Under the pieces are notes generated by a model. That model ran no database searches and was not told the DNA's origin. It saw only the letters and a program-made list of their open reading frames with translations. From assembly GCF_014634805.1 (NCBI RefSeq), contig NZ_BMBS01000004.1:1-64000 (forward strand): DNA of 64,000 nucleotides. The letters run 5' to 3'. Below are positions 55,289 through 64,000 of the stretch, piece after piece. How positions within the stretch are numbered: position 1 is the first letter of the stretch; every line of letters begins with the position of its first letter. The DNA is from Leuconostoc falkenbergense (GTDB lineage: Bacteria > Bacillota > Bacilli > Lactobacillales > Lactobacillaceae). The position numbers were made by a program, and so were the translations under genes.

Positions 55289-57064
55289 ATGGATAAGGCA
55301 CCTCAAAAACATTATGTTTGGGTCAATCAGCGACGAACAATTGCATCACTAATGTTAGGGAAAGAAAAAGATTGGGAAGAAAAGATTGATAAAGTTTCTG
55401 ACAGAAATGCCGCTGAATTTTCGAATCAATTCGATTTTGATTTAATTTTTCATCCTGATGAAAATGTCCGAGATGAAGTGCTTGAGTCAACGCGAAGATT
55501 GCAAGTGCCACCACATCTAGTCAAGAATATTGACGTTCAAACTGCTCTGGAAAAATTAAAAAAATGTTTAAGTACAGCAAAATCCAATGATGGATTAATA
55601 ACAGCTCGTCGATACTTACACGACACAATGCTTGCAGCAGAAAAAGTATATCAGAAGACACTCCGGCAAGCTAAAATGACACTTTATGATGTTACACTAG
55701 TTGGTAATGAGACAAAGGTTAGGCAAACAGTATTGGCGTTATCACAGTTATTGCTCCGCCCTGAATCTCATGTTGATGAATTAAAAGCAGCGAGTTCTAA
55801 ATTGACAAGTACAACTGTTTTGGCACGAATTGATAGAAAAATAGCTTTAACAGACTTGAATGCTGGGCCAAGTATTGGGTTATTTAAAAAAATGTCTGAT
55901 GAACAGTTATTGCAAACAAACCAAATTAGTGATTTAACAAATTTAGCACCCAAATATCGTCGTGATTTAGGCGCATTGTTAAAGCGTTATAAGCTTTTAT
56001 CTTCCGAAAATGTATACCAACAGTTAAATACTAAGTTGCTTCAAGCAGCCAAAAAATGCCATGAAAATTGGAATGAATTGTATCAAAATGCTGAAAAAGA
56101 ACTTGCTGTATTATTGCAACAACGTGAAAAATTTGATCTTCATTTAGAAGAGACAGTGGCAAATATGATGACAAGCAGTGTGGCAATGGAACCTGAAGTG
56201 AAAATTGTCATTGAATTTATTCAGGCGATGTATAAGGGCGCCATGGCAGATGAACAATTTGTTCTTAAGTTATTATCTGATCGGGTGACACAAGCAACAG
56301 TTGAACGTGAAAAAGCTGTTAAATTTGCTGAAACATACCTTAATGGTCTTAACATGAGTCGTTGGTCGGAAGATAATGATGTCCAAATTGATGCACTCGT
56401 ACTAGACAATACATTGTACGACAGCAAGGCGACAATTGCTTCAATCTATTCTTTAACCAATCGATTAAGAGCATCTGTAAGACGGAAACAAGCAGAATTG
56501 GATGAGGCGTTGAAGCTGGCACGGCAATTGCTCATGACAATCCATGGATCTCATCAAGATAAAGAAATTATTAGCGAGATCAATTATCTAAAGCACACTA
56601 TGAAGTCGGTTAATTCAAAAGCCATCATGGCTGCCTATCAGCAATTGCAAGCCACTCAAAAAATGATTAATGCATCAACTAAAACTGAGAAAAGTCAGTT
56701 AGATATTCTTTTGGAGGAAGTTTATCAGAGTAGTGTGGCCAATGAACCCACGTTACAAAAACTAATTGGTCGCATTCATACCTGTGAAGGATTCGCCGCC
56801 ATGAAAAAGACACACCGTGATTTGTCAGAGACATTTATTGATTTGCAAACGGCTAGGCAAGGCGTGACTGCAATGGCAACAATGCTATTGAAACAATCAA
56901 ATAGGCGTGTATTTAAGAAAGAATTAATTGTGCAAGAAGCAAAGAAACAGTTGCTGTCTACCTTGGATGATTCATCAACAACTGCTGAAATTTTGGCTGC
57001 TGTTAAACGGTTACGTGGTGCCCTTGATCAAGTAAAATTGAGGTTACAACGGTTAGCTCGATAA
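55289..57064 (+). CDS. Large coiled-coil protein of unknown function
   Basis: This 591-residue protein is almost entirely helical and charged, with repeated heptad-like segments (for example RRYLHDTMLAAEKVYQKTLR, RKQAELDEALKLARQLLM and TTAEILAAVKRLRGALDQVK). It has no cysteine-rich, membrane or signal segment and no enzymatic motif that I recognise. GGGGAGAAAG precedes the ATG. Segments resemble the small helical modules found in surface or cytoskeletal proteins, but no anchor is present, so it is probably intracellular. It stands alone between the serine operon and yebC. Confidence 0.75.
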   Translation: MDKAPQKHYVWVNQRRTIASLMLGKEKDWEEKIDKVSDRNAAEFSNQFDFDLIFHPDENVRDEVLESTRRLQVPPHLVKNIDVQTALEKLKKCLSTAKSNDGLITARRYLHDTMLAAEKVYQKTLRQAKMTLYDVTLVGNETKVRQTVLALSQLLLRPESHVDELKAASSKLTSTTVLARIDRKIALTDLNAGPSIGLFKKMSDEQLLQTNQISDLTNLAPKYRRDLGALLKRYKLLSSENVYQQLNTKLLQAAKKCHENWNELYQNAEKELAVLLQQREKFDLHLEETVANMMTSSVAMEPEVKIVIEFIQAMYKGAMADEQFVLKLLSDRVTQATVEREKAVKFAETYLNGLNMSRWSEDNDVQIDALVLDNTLYDSKATIASIYSLTNRLRASVRRKQAELDEALKLARQLLMTIHGSHQDKEIISEINYLKHTMKSVNSKAIMAAYQQLQATQKMINASTKTEKSQLDILLEEVYQSSVANEPTLQKLIGRIHTCEGFAAMKKTHRDLSETFIDLQTARQGVTAMATMLLKQSNRRVFKKELIVQEAKKQLLSTLDDSSTTAEILAAVKRLRGALDQVKLRLQRLAR

Positions 57065-57145
57065 CTATCATATCGGTCAAGCTGGTAAATCGTTCGTTTT
57101 TTTGATAAAATAGATTGAATATTTATATTTCAAGGAGATGACACA

Positions 57146-57868
57146 ATGTCAGGACATAGTAAATGGCATAACATCCAAGGTCGTAAAAACGCCCAAGATG
57201 CTAAGCGTGGTAAGATTTTTCAAAAGCTGGCACACGACTTATATGTTGCTGCAAAGGCTGGCGGTGCAGATCCAGAGATGAACGCATCATTGCGTTTGGT
57301 TGTTGAAAAAGCGAAGGCAGCTAACATGCCAAAAGATAACATTCAACGTGCACTTGATAAAGCATCTGGTGCTGGTGGTGCAAAGTTTGAAGAAGTGACC
57401 TATGAAGGTTATGGCACAGCCGGTGTCGCTGTGTTAGTTGAAGCATCAACGGATAACATTAATCGTACAGTTTCTACCGTTCGTAATTCATTCAAACATG
57501 CTGGCGGTGCTTTGGGCACATCTGGTTCAGTTGCTTTCCAGTTCGACCGAAAAGGTTACTTAGCAATTGATCGTGAAGCATATCCTGATTTGGATGAAGA
57601 CACTGTTTTGGAGGCGGCGCTGGAAGCCGGTGCTGAAGATGTTCAAACAGCTGATGAAGTATTTGAAATTTACACTGATCCAGCGGACTTTCAGGCAGTT
57701 GAAGGTGCTTTGACTGAAGCGGGTTTCGTTTTTGAAGATGCTGAAATTACGATGATTGCGCAAAATCCAATGACAATTACTGATGAAGATCGCGAAAAAT
57801 TAGATCATTTAGTCGATGAACTTGAAGAAAACGAAGACGTTTTGGCTGTTTATACGTCGGCAGATTGA
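57146..57868 (+). CDS. yebC: YebC/PmpR family protein
   Basis: This 240-residue protein has the family start [22 protein letters not shown], then [15 protein letters not shown] near 64-78 and [15 protein letters not shown] near 92-106. YebC proteins act as transcription regulators in some species and, more recently, as ribosome-associated factors that relieve polyproline stalling; which applies here is not known. AAGGAG precedes the ATG. A terminator follows. Confidence 0.95.
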   Translation: MSGHSKWHNIQGRKNAQDAKRGKIFQKLAHDLYVAAKAGGADPEMNASLRLVVEKAKAANMPKDNIQRALDKASGAGGAKFEEVTYEGYGTAGVAVLVEASTDNINRTVSTVRNSFKHAGGALGTSGSVAFQFDRKGYLAIDREAYPDLDEDTVLEAALEAGAEDVQTADEVFEIYTDPADFQAVEGALTEAGFVFEDAEITMIAQNPMTITDEDREKLDHLVDELEENEDVLAVYTSAD

Positions 57869-57871
57869 TTA

Positions 57872-57896
57872 AAAAGGACATTATATGTCCTTTTTT
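57872..57896 (+). terminator. Terminator of yebC
   Basis: AAAAGGACA and TGTCCTTTT flank a TTATA loop and are followed by more T. Confidence 0.88.
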
Positions 57897-58020
57897 ATTT
57901 CTATAAATTCGATGAGGCAAACGTTTTAACCGATAATATTAGAAATTAACATCACTTTTCTCAAAAATAAATTTAGGATTATGGTAAAATAAATAGGTAA
58001 AATGAGTTTATCACATTTAA

Positions 58021-58165
58021 TGTTCGTGTTTTACATAAAAATGAACGATGATAGAGGGACACTCACGGATAGGCGCAAACAGGTTAGTTATTCTGAATGT
58101 AGAATACTGGCTTTCTCCGACAAACCTATCCCGTCTGAAAGCAGCTATCGGCGTAACAGGAGAAA
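58021..58165 (+). promoter_or_regulatory. Structured leader RNA of purA
   Basis: GGATAGG (58067-58073) pairs with CCTATCC (58125-58131), extended by ACG/CGT past a bulged C. Inside it, ATTCT/AGAAT form a hairpin (about 58090-58105). TTTCTCC (58112-58118), also inside, is the exact complement of the purA Shine-Dalgarno GGAGAAA (58159-58165). Two exclusive states, one hiding the ribosome site, are therefore possible. It does not match a riboswitch class that I can name. The stretch 57897-58020 is AT-rich and should hold the promoter. Confidence 0.55.
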
Positions 58166-58168
58166 AAT

Positions 58169-59455
58169 ATGTCTGGTGTAATTGTTGTTGGTTCCCAATG
58201 GGGCGATGAAGGTAAAGGAAAAATCGTTGATTTTTTCGCTGAACATGCGGATGCTGTTGTCCGTTACCAAGGTGGTAACAATGCGGGACACACGATTTGG
58301 CATGGCCAAACAAAATTTGAATTGTCTGCACTACCATCTGGAATCATCACGAAAGGTCAACTAGCAGTACTTGGCAACGGCGTTGTTGTCAATCCCGAAG
58401 CACTTTTAGCTGAAATTAAAGAAGTTGAAAGCCAAGGAATTACGATTGAGAATTTGCGCATTTCGAACCGTGCACATGTTATTATGCCGTACCACATTGC
58501 GTTGGATAAGGCATCTGAATCTGCTTCAAATAATCGAATTGGTACGACCAAAAAAGGTATCGGTCCTGCCTACACGGATAAAATCTCACGTGTTGGTATT
58601 CGCGTCGCTGATTTGATTGATCCAGAAGTATTTGGTAAGTTGCTAAAAGAATATTTGCCATTTAAAAATGCCCAATTGACTAAATTGTATGGTGAAGAAG
58701 CGTTAGATTACGATGATATTTACCAAACTTATGTTGAATATGGTCGTCAGTTGGCACCTTATGTGACAGATACGTCTTATTTGCTGGGTCAATTGATGAA
58801 AGCTGGCAAACGTGTTGTATTTGAAGGTGCACAAGGTGTAATGCTTGACGTTGATCACGGTACGTATCCCTATGTGACAAGCTCTAACCCAACAGCGGGT
58901 GGTGTGATGAATGGTGCTGGGGTAGGCCCAAAGCAAATCCAAGACGTTGTTGGTGTCATTAAAGCTTATACGTCTCGAGTTGGTGAGGGACCTTTCCCAA
59001 CTGAATTGTTTAATGACATTGCAGATCATATTCGCGAAGTGGGTCACGAGTACGGTGTGATTACTAAGCGTCCTCGCCGTATTGGCTGGCTAGACGCGGT
59101 TGCTTTGCGACATGCGGTACAAGTTTCTGGTTTGACCAAGTTAGCCATTAACTCATTGGATGTTTTGTCAGGTTTGAAAGAAATAAAAATTGCGACCTCG
59201 TATACTTATAAAGGCGAAGAAATTCACCATTTCCCAGCTTCAGATACTTGGTTTAATGGGTTGGACGTCAACTGTGAGACCTTGCCCGGTTGGGATGAAG
59301 ACATTACGGGTGTGACAACATTTGAAGAACTACCAGTCAATGCCCAACATTATCTCCAACGTATTTCTGAATTGTTGGAAGTTGATTTGTTGAGCTTCGC
59401 CGTAGGGCCAACGCCAGAACAAACCCATTTGTTGGAACCTGTTTGGCATGAATAA
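58169..59455 (+). CDS. purA: Adenylosuccinate synthetase
   Basis: This 428-residue GTP-dependent enzyme joins IMP and aspartate, the first step from IMP to AMP. The GTP loop [12 protein letters not shown] is at 12-23, with [12 protein letters not shown] near 36-47 and [12 protein letters not shown]-equivalent ([13 protein letters not shown]) near 271-283. AGGAGAAA lies before the ATG and is the target of the leader's complementary segment. A terminator follows. Confidence 0.97.
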   Translation: MSGVIVVGSQWGDEGKGKIVDFFAEHADAVVRYQGGNNAGHTIWHGQTKFELSALPSGIITKGQLAVLGNGVVVNPEALLAEIKEVESQGITIENLRISNRAHVIMPYHIALDKASESASNNRIGTTKKGIGPAYTDKISRVGIRVADLIDPEVFGKLLKEYLPFKNAQLTKLYGEEALDYDDIYQTYVEYGRQLAPYVTDTSYLLGQLMKAGKRVVFEGAQGVMLDVDHGTYPYVTSSNPTAGGVMNGAGVGPKQIQDVVGVIKAYTSRVGEGPFPTELFNDIADHIREVGHEYGVITKRPRRIGWLDAVALRHAVQVSGLTKLAINSLDVLSGLKEIKIATSYTYKGEEIHHFPASDTWFNGLDVNCETLPGWDEDITGVTTFEELPVNAQHYLQRISELLEVDLLSFAVGPTPEQTHLLEPVWHE

Positions 59456-59466
59456 GATATATCAAT

Positions 59467-59489
59467 AGAACCGAAAGGTTCTTTTTTAT
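59467..59489 (+). terminator. Terminator of purA
   Basis: AGAACC (59467-59472) and GGTTCT (59477-59482) with a GAAA tetraloop are followed by six T. Confidence 0.82.
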
Positions 59490-59497
59490 TGCAAAAA

Positions 59498-59541
59498 TAT
59501 ACACTTAAAATTAGTTTATACAACTTTTAAGTGTATATAAT
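59498..59541 (+). promoter_or_regulatory. Candidate ArgR operator and promoter of argGHF
   Basis: TATACACTTAAAA (59498-59510) and TTTTAAGTGTATA (59525-59537) are a perfect 13-base inverted repeat with a 14-base gap. The right arm runs into TATAAT (59536-59541), a perfect -10 element. AT-rich palindromes built on TATACA/TGTATA resemble ArgR boxes, and arginine genes follow. The -35 element is poor, which fits a regulated promoter. The repressor itself is not in the window. Confidence 0.6.
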
Positions 59542-59624
59542 CGTTATCTCATTGCATATTTAAACAAGGCGCGCTAATATAGAATCAACAAATAACTAAA
59601 ACAAAAAACAGCGAGGACATTATC

Positions 59625-60851
59625 ATGACAGAAAAATTAGTATTAGCATATTCCGGTGGGTTGGATACCTCAGTAGCCATTCCTTGGTTGAACGAAAAGG
59701 GTTATGACGTTATCGCTGTCGTTTTAGACGTTGGTCAACATGGCAAAGATATGGACATGATCCAAGCCAAAGCCTTGCAAGTTGGGGCGACACAGTCAAT
59801 TGTTATTGACGCAAAATCAGAATTTGCTGAGCAATACGTCGCACCAGTTATCAAAGCAAACATGATGTATGAAGGCGAATATCCAATGGTTTCTGCTTTG
59901 TCACGTCCTTTGATTATCAAAAAATTAGTTGACATTGCGCATGAAAATGATGCTGTTGCCATTGCTCATGGTTCGACTGGGCACGGTAATGATCAAGTAC
60001 GGTTTGAAGCAGCTATCCATGCCCTTGATCCTGAAATGAAAATTGAAGCACCAATTCGTGATTTCCAATGGTCGCGTGAAGAAGAAATTGAATACGCCCA
60101 TGACCATGACGTGCCAGTGCCTATTGATTTGGACTCACCTTATTCAATTGATGAAAACTTGTGGGGACGTGCCAATGAAGCAGGTATCCTAGAAAACCCA
60201 TGGAACCAAGCACCTGAAGATGCATACGCCTTAACACAGGCTATTGAAAACACACCTGATGTACCAGAATTTATCGATGTGACATTTGAACAAGGTGTGC
60301 CGGTAGCATTAAATGGTGAGCAATTACCACTTGCTGAACTAATTGTTGCCGTCAATGAAATTGCTGGTCAACATGGTATTGGTCGAATTGATCATATTGA
60401 GAACCGTCTGGTAGGTATCAAGTCTCGTGAAATTTATGAAGCGCCTGCTGCTGCAGTGTTGATGACAGCGCACAAGGATCTCGAAGATTTGACGCTCGAA
60501 CGTGATGTGGCCCATTTCAAGCCATTAATTGAGCAACAATTAGCTAATCTCGTTTATGAAGCTAAGTGGGTATCACCTTTGTTTGACAGTTTGATGGCTT
60601 TCGTTGATGATACACAAAAAAATGTGAACGGTGTTGTTAAAATGAAGCTTTATAAAGGTAATGCCATTGCTGTTGCGCGTCAATCAGAGCAAAATTCATT
60701 ATATAACGAAGATTTGGCAACTTACACGGCTGCATCATCCTTTGACCAAGAAGCTGCTGTTGGCTTCATCAAGTTGTGGACATTGAGTAACACGGTGTAT
60801 GAACAAGTGAACCATGTTCATTCACAACCAAAGAAAGATACAGTGAAATAA
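59625..60851 (+). CDS. argG: Argininosuccinate synthase
   Basis: This 408-residue enzyme condenses citrulline with aspartate using ATP. The P-loop-like start [18 protein letters not shown] is at residues 5-22, with [15 protein letters not shown] near 112-126 for citrulline and aspartate binding. Length is normal. It opens an operon with argH and argF behind the palindromic operator. GCGAGGA precedes the ATG. Confidence 0.97.
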   Translation: MTEKLVLAYSGGLDTSVAIPWLNEKGYDVIAVVLDVGQHGKDMDMIQAKALQVGATQSIVIDAKSEFAEQYVAPVIKANMMYEGEYPMVSALSRPLIIKKLVDIAHENDAVAIAHGSTGHGNDQVRFEAAIHALDPEMKIEAPIRDFQWSREEEIEYAHDHDVPVPIDLDSPYSIDENLWGRANEAGILENPWNQAPEDAYALTQAIENTPDVPEFIDVTFEQGVPVALNGEQLPLAELIVAVNEIAGQHGIGRIDHIENRLVGIKSREIYEAPAAAVLMTAHKDLEDLTLERDVAHFKPLIEQQLANLVYEAKWVSPLFDSLMAFVDDTQKNVNGVVKMKLYKGNAIAVARQSEQNSLYNEDLATYTAASSFDQEAAVGFIKLWTLSNTVYEQVNHVHSQPKKDTVK

Positions 60852-60924
60852 ACAAGCGCTTCGGCGCGTACATAGCTTTGAAGAAGGGAAAACACTGTTG
60901 CATTGCGCAGTGCAAAAAAGTGAT

Positions 60925-62310
60925 ATGAGTGATAAATTATGGGGTGGTCGTTTTACTGCCAAAGCATCTGAATGGGTTGATGAGTTTGGGGCGTCGATTC
61001 ATTTTGATCAAAAAATGGCGGCTGAAGATTTAGAAGGGTCAATTGCCCACGCAAAAATGTTGGGCAAACAAGCTATTATATCAAGTGACGAATCAGCACA
61101 AATTGTGGCTGGCTTAGAAAGTTTGCAACAAGAATTAACAGCGGGTAATTTGACATTTGATGTTAAAAATGAAGACATCCATATGAATATGGAAGCTTTA
61201 TTGACAGAAAAAATTGGCGCTGTTGCTGGCAAACTTCATACTGCGCGTTCTCGAAATGATCAGGTGGCAACTGATTTTCACCTTTGGGTAAAACACCGTT
61301 TACCACATGTGATGTCAGCCTTGACCGACTTGCAGAGTGAGCTATTATCATTGGCAGACAAACACGCCGGCACGATTATGTCTGGCTATACTCACTTACA
61401 ACATGCCCAACCTATAACTTATGGTCATTATTTGTTAGCTTATTTCAACATGTTCCAACGTGATTACGAACGTTTTGAATTTAACCAAAAGCATACGGAC
61501 ATTCTGCCACTAGGAGCTGCAGCTTTGGCGGGTACCACATTTCCCATTGACCGTGAATTTGTTGCGGATGAGCTAGGCTTTAGTGATATTTATCATAATT
61601 CGTTAGATGCTGTGTCAGATCGTGACTTCGCATTGGAATTTCTCGGCAATGCTTCGATTTTAATGATGCATTTATCACGTATGGCTGAAGAGTTAATTTT
61701 ATGGTCGAGCTATGAATTTAATTATATTGAATTGTCAGATGATTTTTCAACAGGCTCTTCAATCATGCCTCAAAAAAAGAATGCTGATTTTGCGGAATTG
61801 GTGCGGGGTAAAACTGGTCGTACCTATGGCTCATTATTAGCGCTATTGACGACAATGAAATCTTTACCACTTGCTTATAACAAAGATATGCAAGAGGATA
61901 AGGAACAAGTTTTTGATGTGATGGACACGGTAATTGCCTCGGTGAAAATATTTACTGGCATGTTAAATGGCTTAACGGTTCATGAGGGTCAAATGTTAGC
62001 TGCAACGCAAGATGATTTTTCAAATGCAACAGAACTCGCTGACTATTTAGCCACCAAAGGAGTGCCTTTCCGTGAAGCACATGCGATTGTTGGTCAGTTG
62101 GTATTGAAGGGCATTCAGACACATACACCGTTACAGAAAATGACTTTGACTGACTTACAAGCTGCTGCACCTCAAATTGAAGCTGATATTTATCAAATTT
62201 TGGCTTCAGAAACGGCTGTTAATCGTCGTACATCACTTGGTGGTACGGCTGTGACCAACGTCAAAAAAGAAGTAACGCGTAATTATAAAATTTTGGAGGA
62301 GCGCCAATGA
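60925..62310 (+). CDS. argH: Argininosuccinate lyase
   Basis: This 461-residue fumarase-superfamily enzyme splits argininosuccinate into arginine and fumarate. The N-terminus [32 protein letters not shown] near 106-119, the catalytic [15 protein letters not shown] near 279-293 and [14 protein letters not shown] are present. ATG 60925 gives the family N-terminus but only a weak AAGTGA site; a TTG at 60898 in frame is nine bases after AAGGG and could add nine residues. It overlaps argF by four bases. Confidence 0.95.
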   Translation: MSDKLWGGRFTAKASEWVDEFGASIHFDQKMAAEDLEGSIAHAKMLGKQAIISSDESAQIVAGLESLQQELTAGNLTFDVKNEDIHMNMEALLTEKIGAVAGKLHTARSRNDQVATDFHLWVKHRLPHVMSALTDLQSELLSLADKHAGTIMSGYTHLQHAQPITYGHYLLAYFNMFQRDYERFEFNQKHTDILPLGAAALAGTTFPIDREFVADELGFSDIYHNSLDAVSDRDFALEFLGNASILMMHLSRMAEELILWSSYEFNYIELSDDFSTGSSIMPQKKNADFAELVRGKTGRTYGSLLALLTTMKSLPLAYNKDMQEDKEQVFDVMDTVIASVKIFTGMLNGLTVHEGQMLAATQDDFSNATELADYLATKGVPFREAHAIVGQLVLKGIQTHTPLQKMTLTDLQAAAPQIEADIYQILASETAVNRRTSLGGTAVTNVKKEVTRNYKILEERQ

Positions 62311-63323
62311 ATTCACATTTCCAAGGTAAATCATTTTTGAAAGAGATTGATTTTACTAAAGCAGAGCTAGAAACATTGATTGATTTGGCAGCGCATTTAA
62401 AGTCACTCAAACAACAAAATATTCCCCATCAGTATTTGGCGGGTAAAAATATTGCCCTATTATTTGAAAAAACGTCAACGCGGACACGTTCGGCATTCAC
62501 AGTTGCGGCCAATGATTTGGGTGCACATCCAGAATTTTTGGGTCACAATGACATTCAATTTGGCAAAAAAGAATCGCTACAAGATACAGCAAAAGTTTTG
62601 GGCAGCATGTATGATGGTATTGAATACCGTGGCTTTTCTCAGAAAATTGTTGAAGAGTTGGCAACCACCAGTGGCGTGCCAGTGTGGAATGGTCTGACAG
62701 ATGAGTGGCATCCGACACAAATGTTGGCTGATTTTTTGACCATCAAAGAACACTTTGGTCATTTGTCAGGCATTACGTTGGCTTATTTAGGGGATGGCCG
62801 TAATAATGTTGCCCACTCTTTGTTGGTGACAGGCGCTATTTTGGGTGTTAATGTTCATATTGTGGCGCCTAAAAGTTTGCAGCCAACTGATGATGTGCAA
62901 CAGTTGGCAAAGCAAAAGGCTGCCGTATCTGGTTCAAAAATTACTATTACCGATGATGTTGATTTAGGTGTTTCAGGTGCAGATGTTTTGTATACAGATG
63001 TCTGGGCGTCAATGGGTGAGGAAGACCAGTTCGCACAACGAATCGAACTATTGCTACCTTATCAAATCAATCATGAATTGGTAGCAAAAACGCACAATGA
63101 TCAAGTCATTGTTCTGCATGATCTGCCAGCATTTCATGATGTTCAAACGACAATGGCACAAGATATTTATGACAAGTACGGTTTGACAGAAATGGAAATC
63201 ATTGACGATGTCTTTAATGCGCCGTATGCACATCAATTTGAGCAGGCAGAAAATCGTTTGCACACAATTAAAGCAGTGTTAGCTGCCACATTAGGGAACC
63301 TTTATTTACCAAATCCCAACTAA
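62307..63323 (+). CDS. argF: Ornithine carbamoyltransferase-type enzyme with altered HCLP motif
   Basis: This 338-residue carbamoyltransferase makes citrulline from ornithine and carbamoyl phosphate. Carbamoyl-phosphate motifs STRTRSAF (about 56-63) and [12 protein letters not shown] (about 133-144) and the ornithine loop DVWASMGEE (about 232-240) are present. The usual HCLP near residue 272 reads HDLPAFHD, so the ornithine-binding cysteine is an aspartate. The gene overlaps argH and completes an ornithine-to-arginine route. The substrate should be regarded as probable only. Confidence 0.88.
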   Translation: MNSHFQGKSFLKEIDFTKAELETLIDLAAHLKSLKQQNIPHQYLAGKNIALLFEKTSTRTRSAFTVAANDLGAHPEFLGHNDIQFGKKESLQDTAKVLGSMYDGIEYRGFSQKIVEELATTSGVPVWNGLTDEWHPTQMLADFLTIKEHFGHLSGITLAYLGDGRNNVAHSLLVTGAILGVNVHIVAPKSLQPTDDVQQLAKQKAAVSGSKITITDDVDLGVSGADVLYTDVWASMGEEDQFAQRIELLLPYQINHELVAKTHNDQVIVLHDLPAFHDVQTTMAQDIYDKYGLTEMEIIDDVFNAPYAHQFEQAENRLHTIKAVLAATLGNLYLPNPN

Positions 63324-63324
63324 C

Positions 63325-63356
63325 AAAAAACAGCCGTCAGGCTGTTATTTTTTTAT
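63325..63356. terminator. Terminator between argF and the convergent NFACT gene
   Basis: ACAGCC (63330-63335) and GGCTGT (63340-63345) with a GTCA loop, preceded by A and followed by a T-rich run, can serve both strands. Confidence 0.8.
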
Positions 63357-64000
63357 TTTCAATTGTGAAACAAGTGCAGCGTCAGGGGTCACATAAAGTG
63401 TTTGCTGACCCTCAAAAATGACAAAGCCAGGTTTTGCACCGTTTGGTTTTCGCAATTTACCAGCAGGTAAATAGTCAACAGGGACATTAGCCGAATCTCT
63501 AGCTTTACTATAATATGCAGCTAATTTGGCTGCCTCGATAAGCGTTGCTTCTGAGGGATTCGCGTCATGAATGATGACGTGTGATCCTGGAATTTTCTGA
63601 ACGTGTAACCAAATATCGCGACGATCAGCTTGCTTAAGCGAGAGACGTTCATTCTGCAAATTATTCTTTCCGACTTCAATGAGCGTACCATCGCTACTTT
63701 CGAATCTGTCGGGGTGTGACACTTTAGGTCGCTGTTTACTTTTCTTTTTGGTTCGAATATAGCCTTCTGTTGTTAATTCAACGCGGATATCTTCAACATC
63801 TTTAGGTGAAGCCACATCTAATTGCGCCATGATGTTATTGAAATAGGAAATTTCAGCGTCAGTGAGCGCCAACTGTTCATTGACAAAGTCAACCGCTGTC
63901 CGCAACTTTCGATATTTCGTGAAATATTTTTCCGCATTTTTGAGCCCATTAAGTTTAGGATCAAGTGTGATTGAGAGTAAGTTGTTGTTATCGTAGTAGT
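63345..64000 (-). CDS. rqcH: NFACT-family protein (RqcH/FbpA), C-terminal part
   Basis: The frame is open to the window edge, and about 218 C-terminal residues are visible. NAEKYFTKYRKLRTAVDF belongs to the coiled-coil arm, and WLHVQKIPGSHVIIHD with YLPAGKLRKPNGAKPGFVIFE is the NFACT-R domain. RqcH binds stalled 50S subunits and adds alanine tails in ribosome quality control; older work calls the family fibronectin-binding proteins. The start lies beyond base 64000. It is convergent with argF. Confidence 0.93.
   Translation of the reverse strand, partial: YYDNNNLLSITLDPKLNGLKNAEKYFTKYRKLRTAVDFVNEQLALTDAEISYFNNIMAQLDVASPKDVEDIRVELTTEGYIRTKKKSKQRPKVSHPDRFESSDGTLIEVGKNNLQNERLSLKQADRRDIWLHVQKIPGSHVIIHDANPSEATLIEAAKLAAYYSKARDSANVPVDYLPAGKLRKPNGAKPGFVIFEGQQTLYVTPDAALVSQLKIKK

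Overview
The window is a low-GC Firmicutes chromosome segment, most likely from a Leuconostoc-like lactic acid bacterium (Leuconostocaceae). The reasons are the gene content (RexAB instead of a canonical AddAB with Fe-S cysteines, PTS beta-glucoside genes, DUF4044/DUF3397 ahead of the dcw cluster, a T-box ileS after divIVA), the strong AGGAGG-type ribosome binding sites and the AT-rich intergenic DNA. The genus is inferred from memory of protein families, not from a search.

Layout. 1-14.1 kb: division and cell wall (dcw) cluster, DUF4044 / DUF3397 / mraZ-rsmH-ftsL-pbp2B-mraY-murD-murG-divIB-ftsA-ftsZ-sepF-ylmG-ylmH-divIVA, with three 10-bp-phased GTGG boxes (MraZ operator) before mraZ. 14.1-17.2 kb: T-box leader and ileS. 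17.2-19.5 kb: a cre-controlled PTS IIB-IIA-6-phospho-beta-glucosidase operon without a IIC gene. 19.6-22.4 kb: two PH-domain membrane proteins, a small orphan gene and rpsP with an unusual C-terminal extension. 22.5-30.5 kb: esterase and the RexBA recombination helicase-nuclease. 30.5-37.2 kb: a type II-A CRISPR-Cas locus. cas9 is broken twice (amber codon 16, one-base deletion near the HNH domain), a tracrRNA lies antisense between cas9 and cas1, cas1-cas2-csn2 look intact, and a five-repeat array carries a perfect duplication of one repeat-spacer unit. 37.7-46.6 kb: ogt, rimM-trmD, panE, msrA, rnz, recJ, apt, a DUF368 lipid-carrier flippase candidate, and two minus-strand genes. 46.7-48.2 kb: a membrane protein of the PTS_EIIC_2 family behind a leucine-rich leader peptide and terminator. 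48.2-51.9 kb: LURP-one protein, ung, pta, then decayed genes. 52.0-55.1 kb: tRNA-Leu(CAG), a serine-rich leader peptide and terminator, then serC-serA-pgpA-like. 55.3-64 kb: coiled-coil orphan, yebC, purA behind a structured leader, argG-argH-argF, and the C-terminal part of an NFACT/RqcH protein.

The features least explained by ordinary annotation are regulatory. Two apparent peptide-coding transcription attenuators occur within 6 kb: a run of CTC leucine codons before a PTS_EIIC_2 membrane protein, and a run of serine codons before serCA. The purA leader folds on paper around a sequence complementary to its own Shine-Dalgarno. The CRISPR locus has a GCTTCAGA-starting repeat in place of the familiar GTTTTAGA, matched by compensating bases in its tracrRNA. 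All secondary-structure statements come from reading complementary stretches by eye, and no folding program or database search was run.
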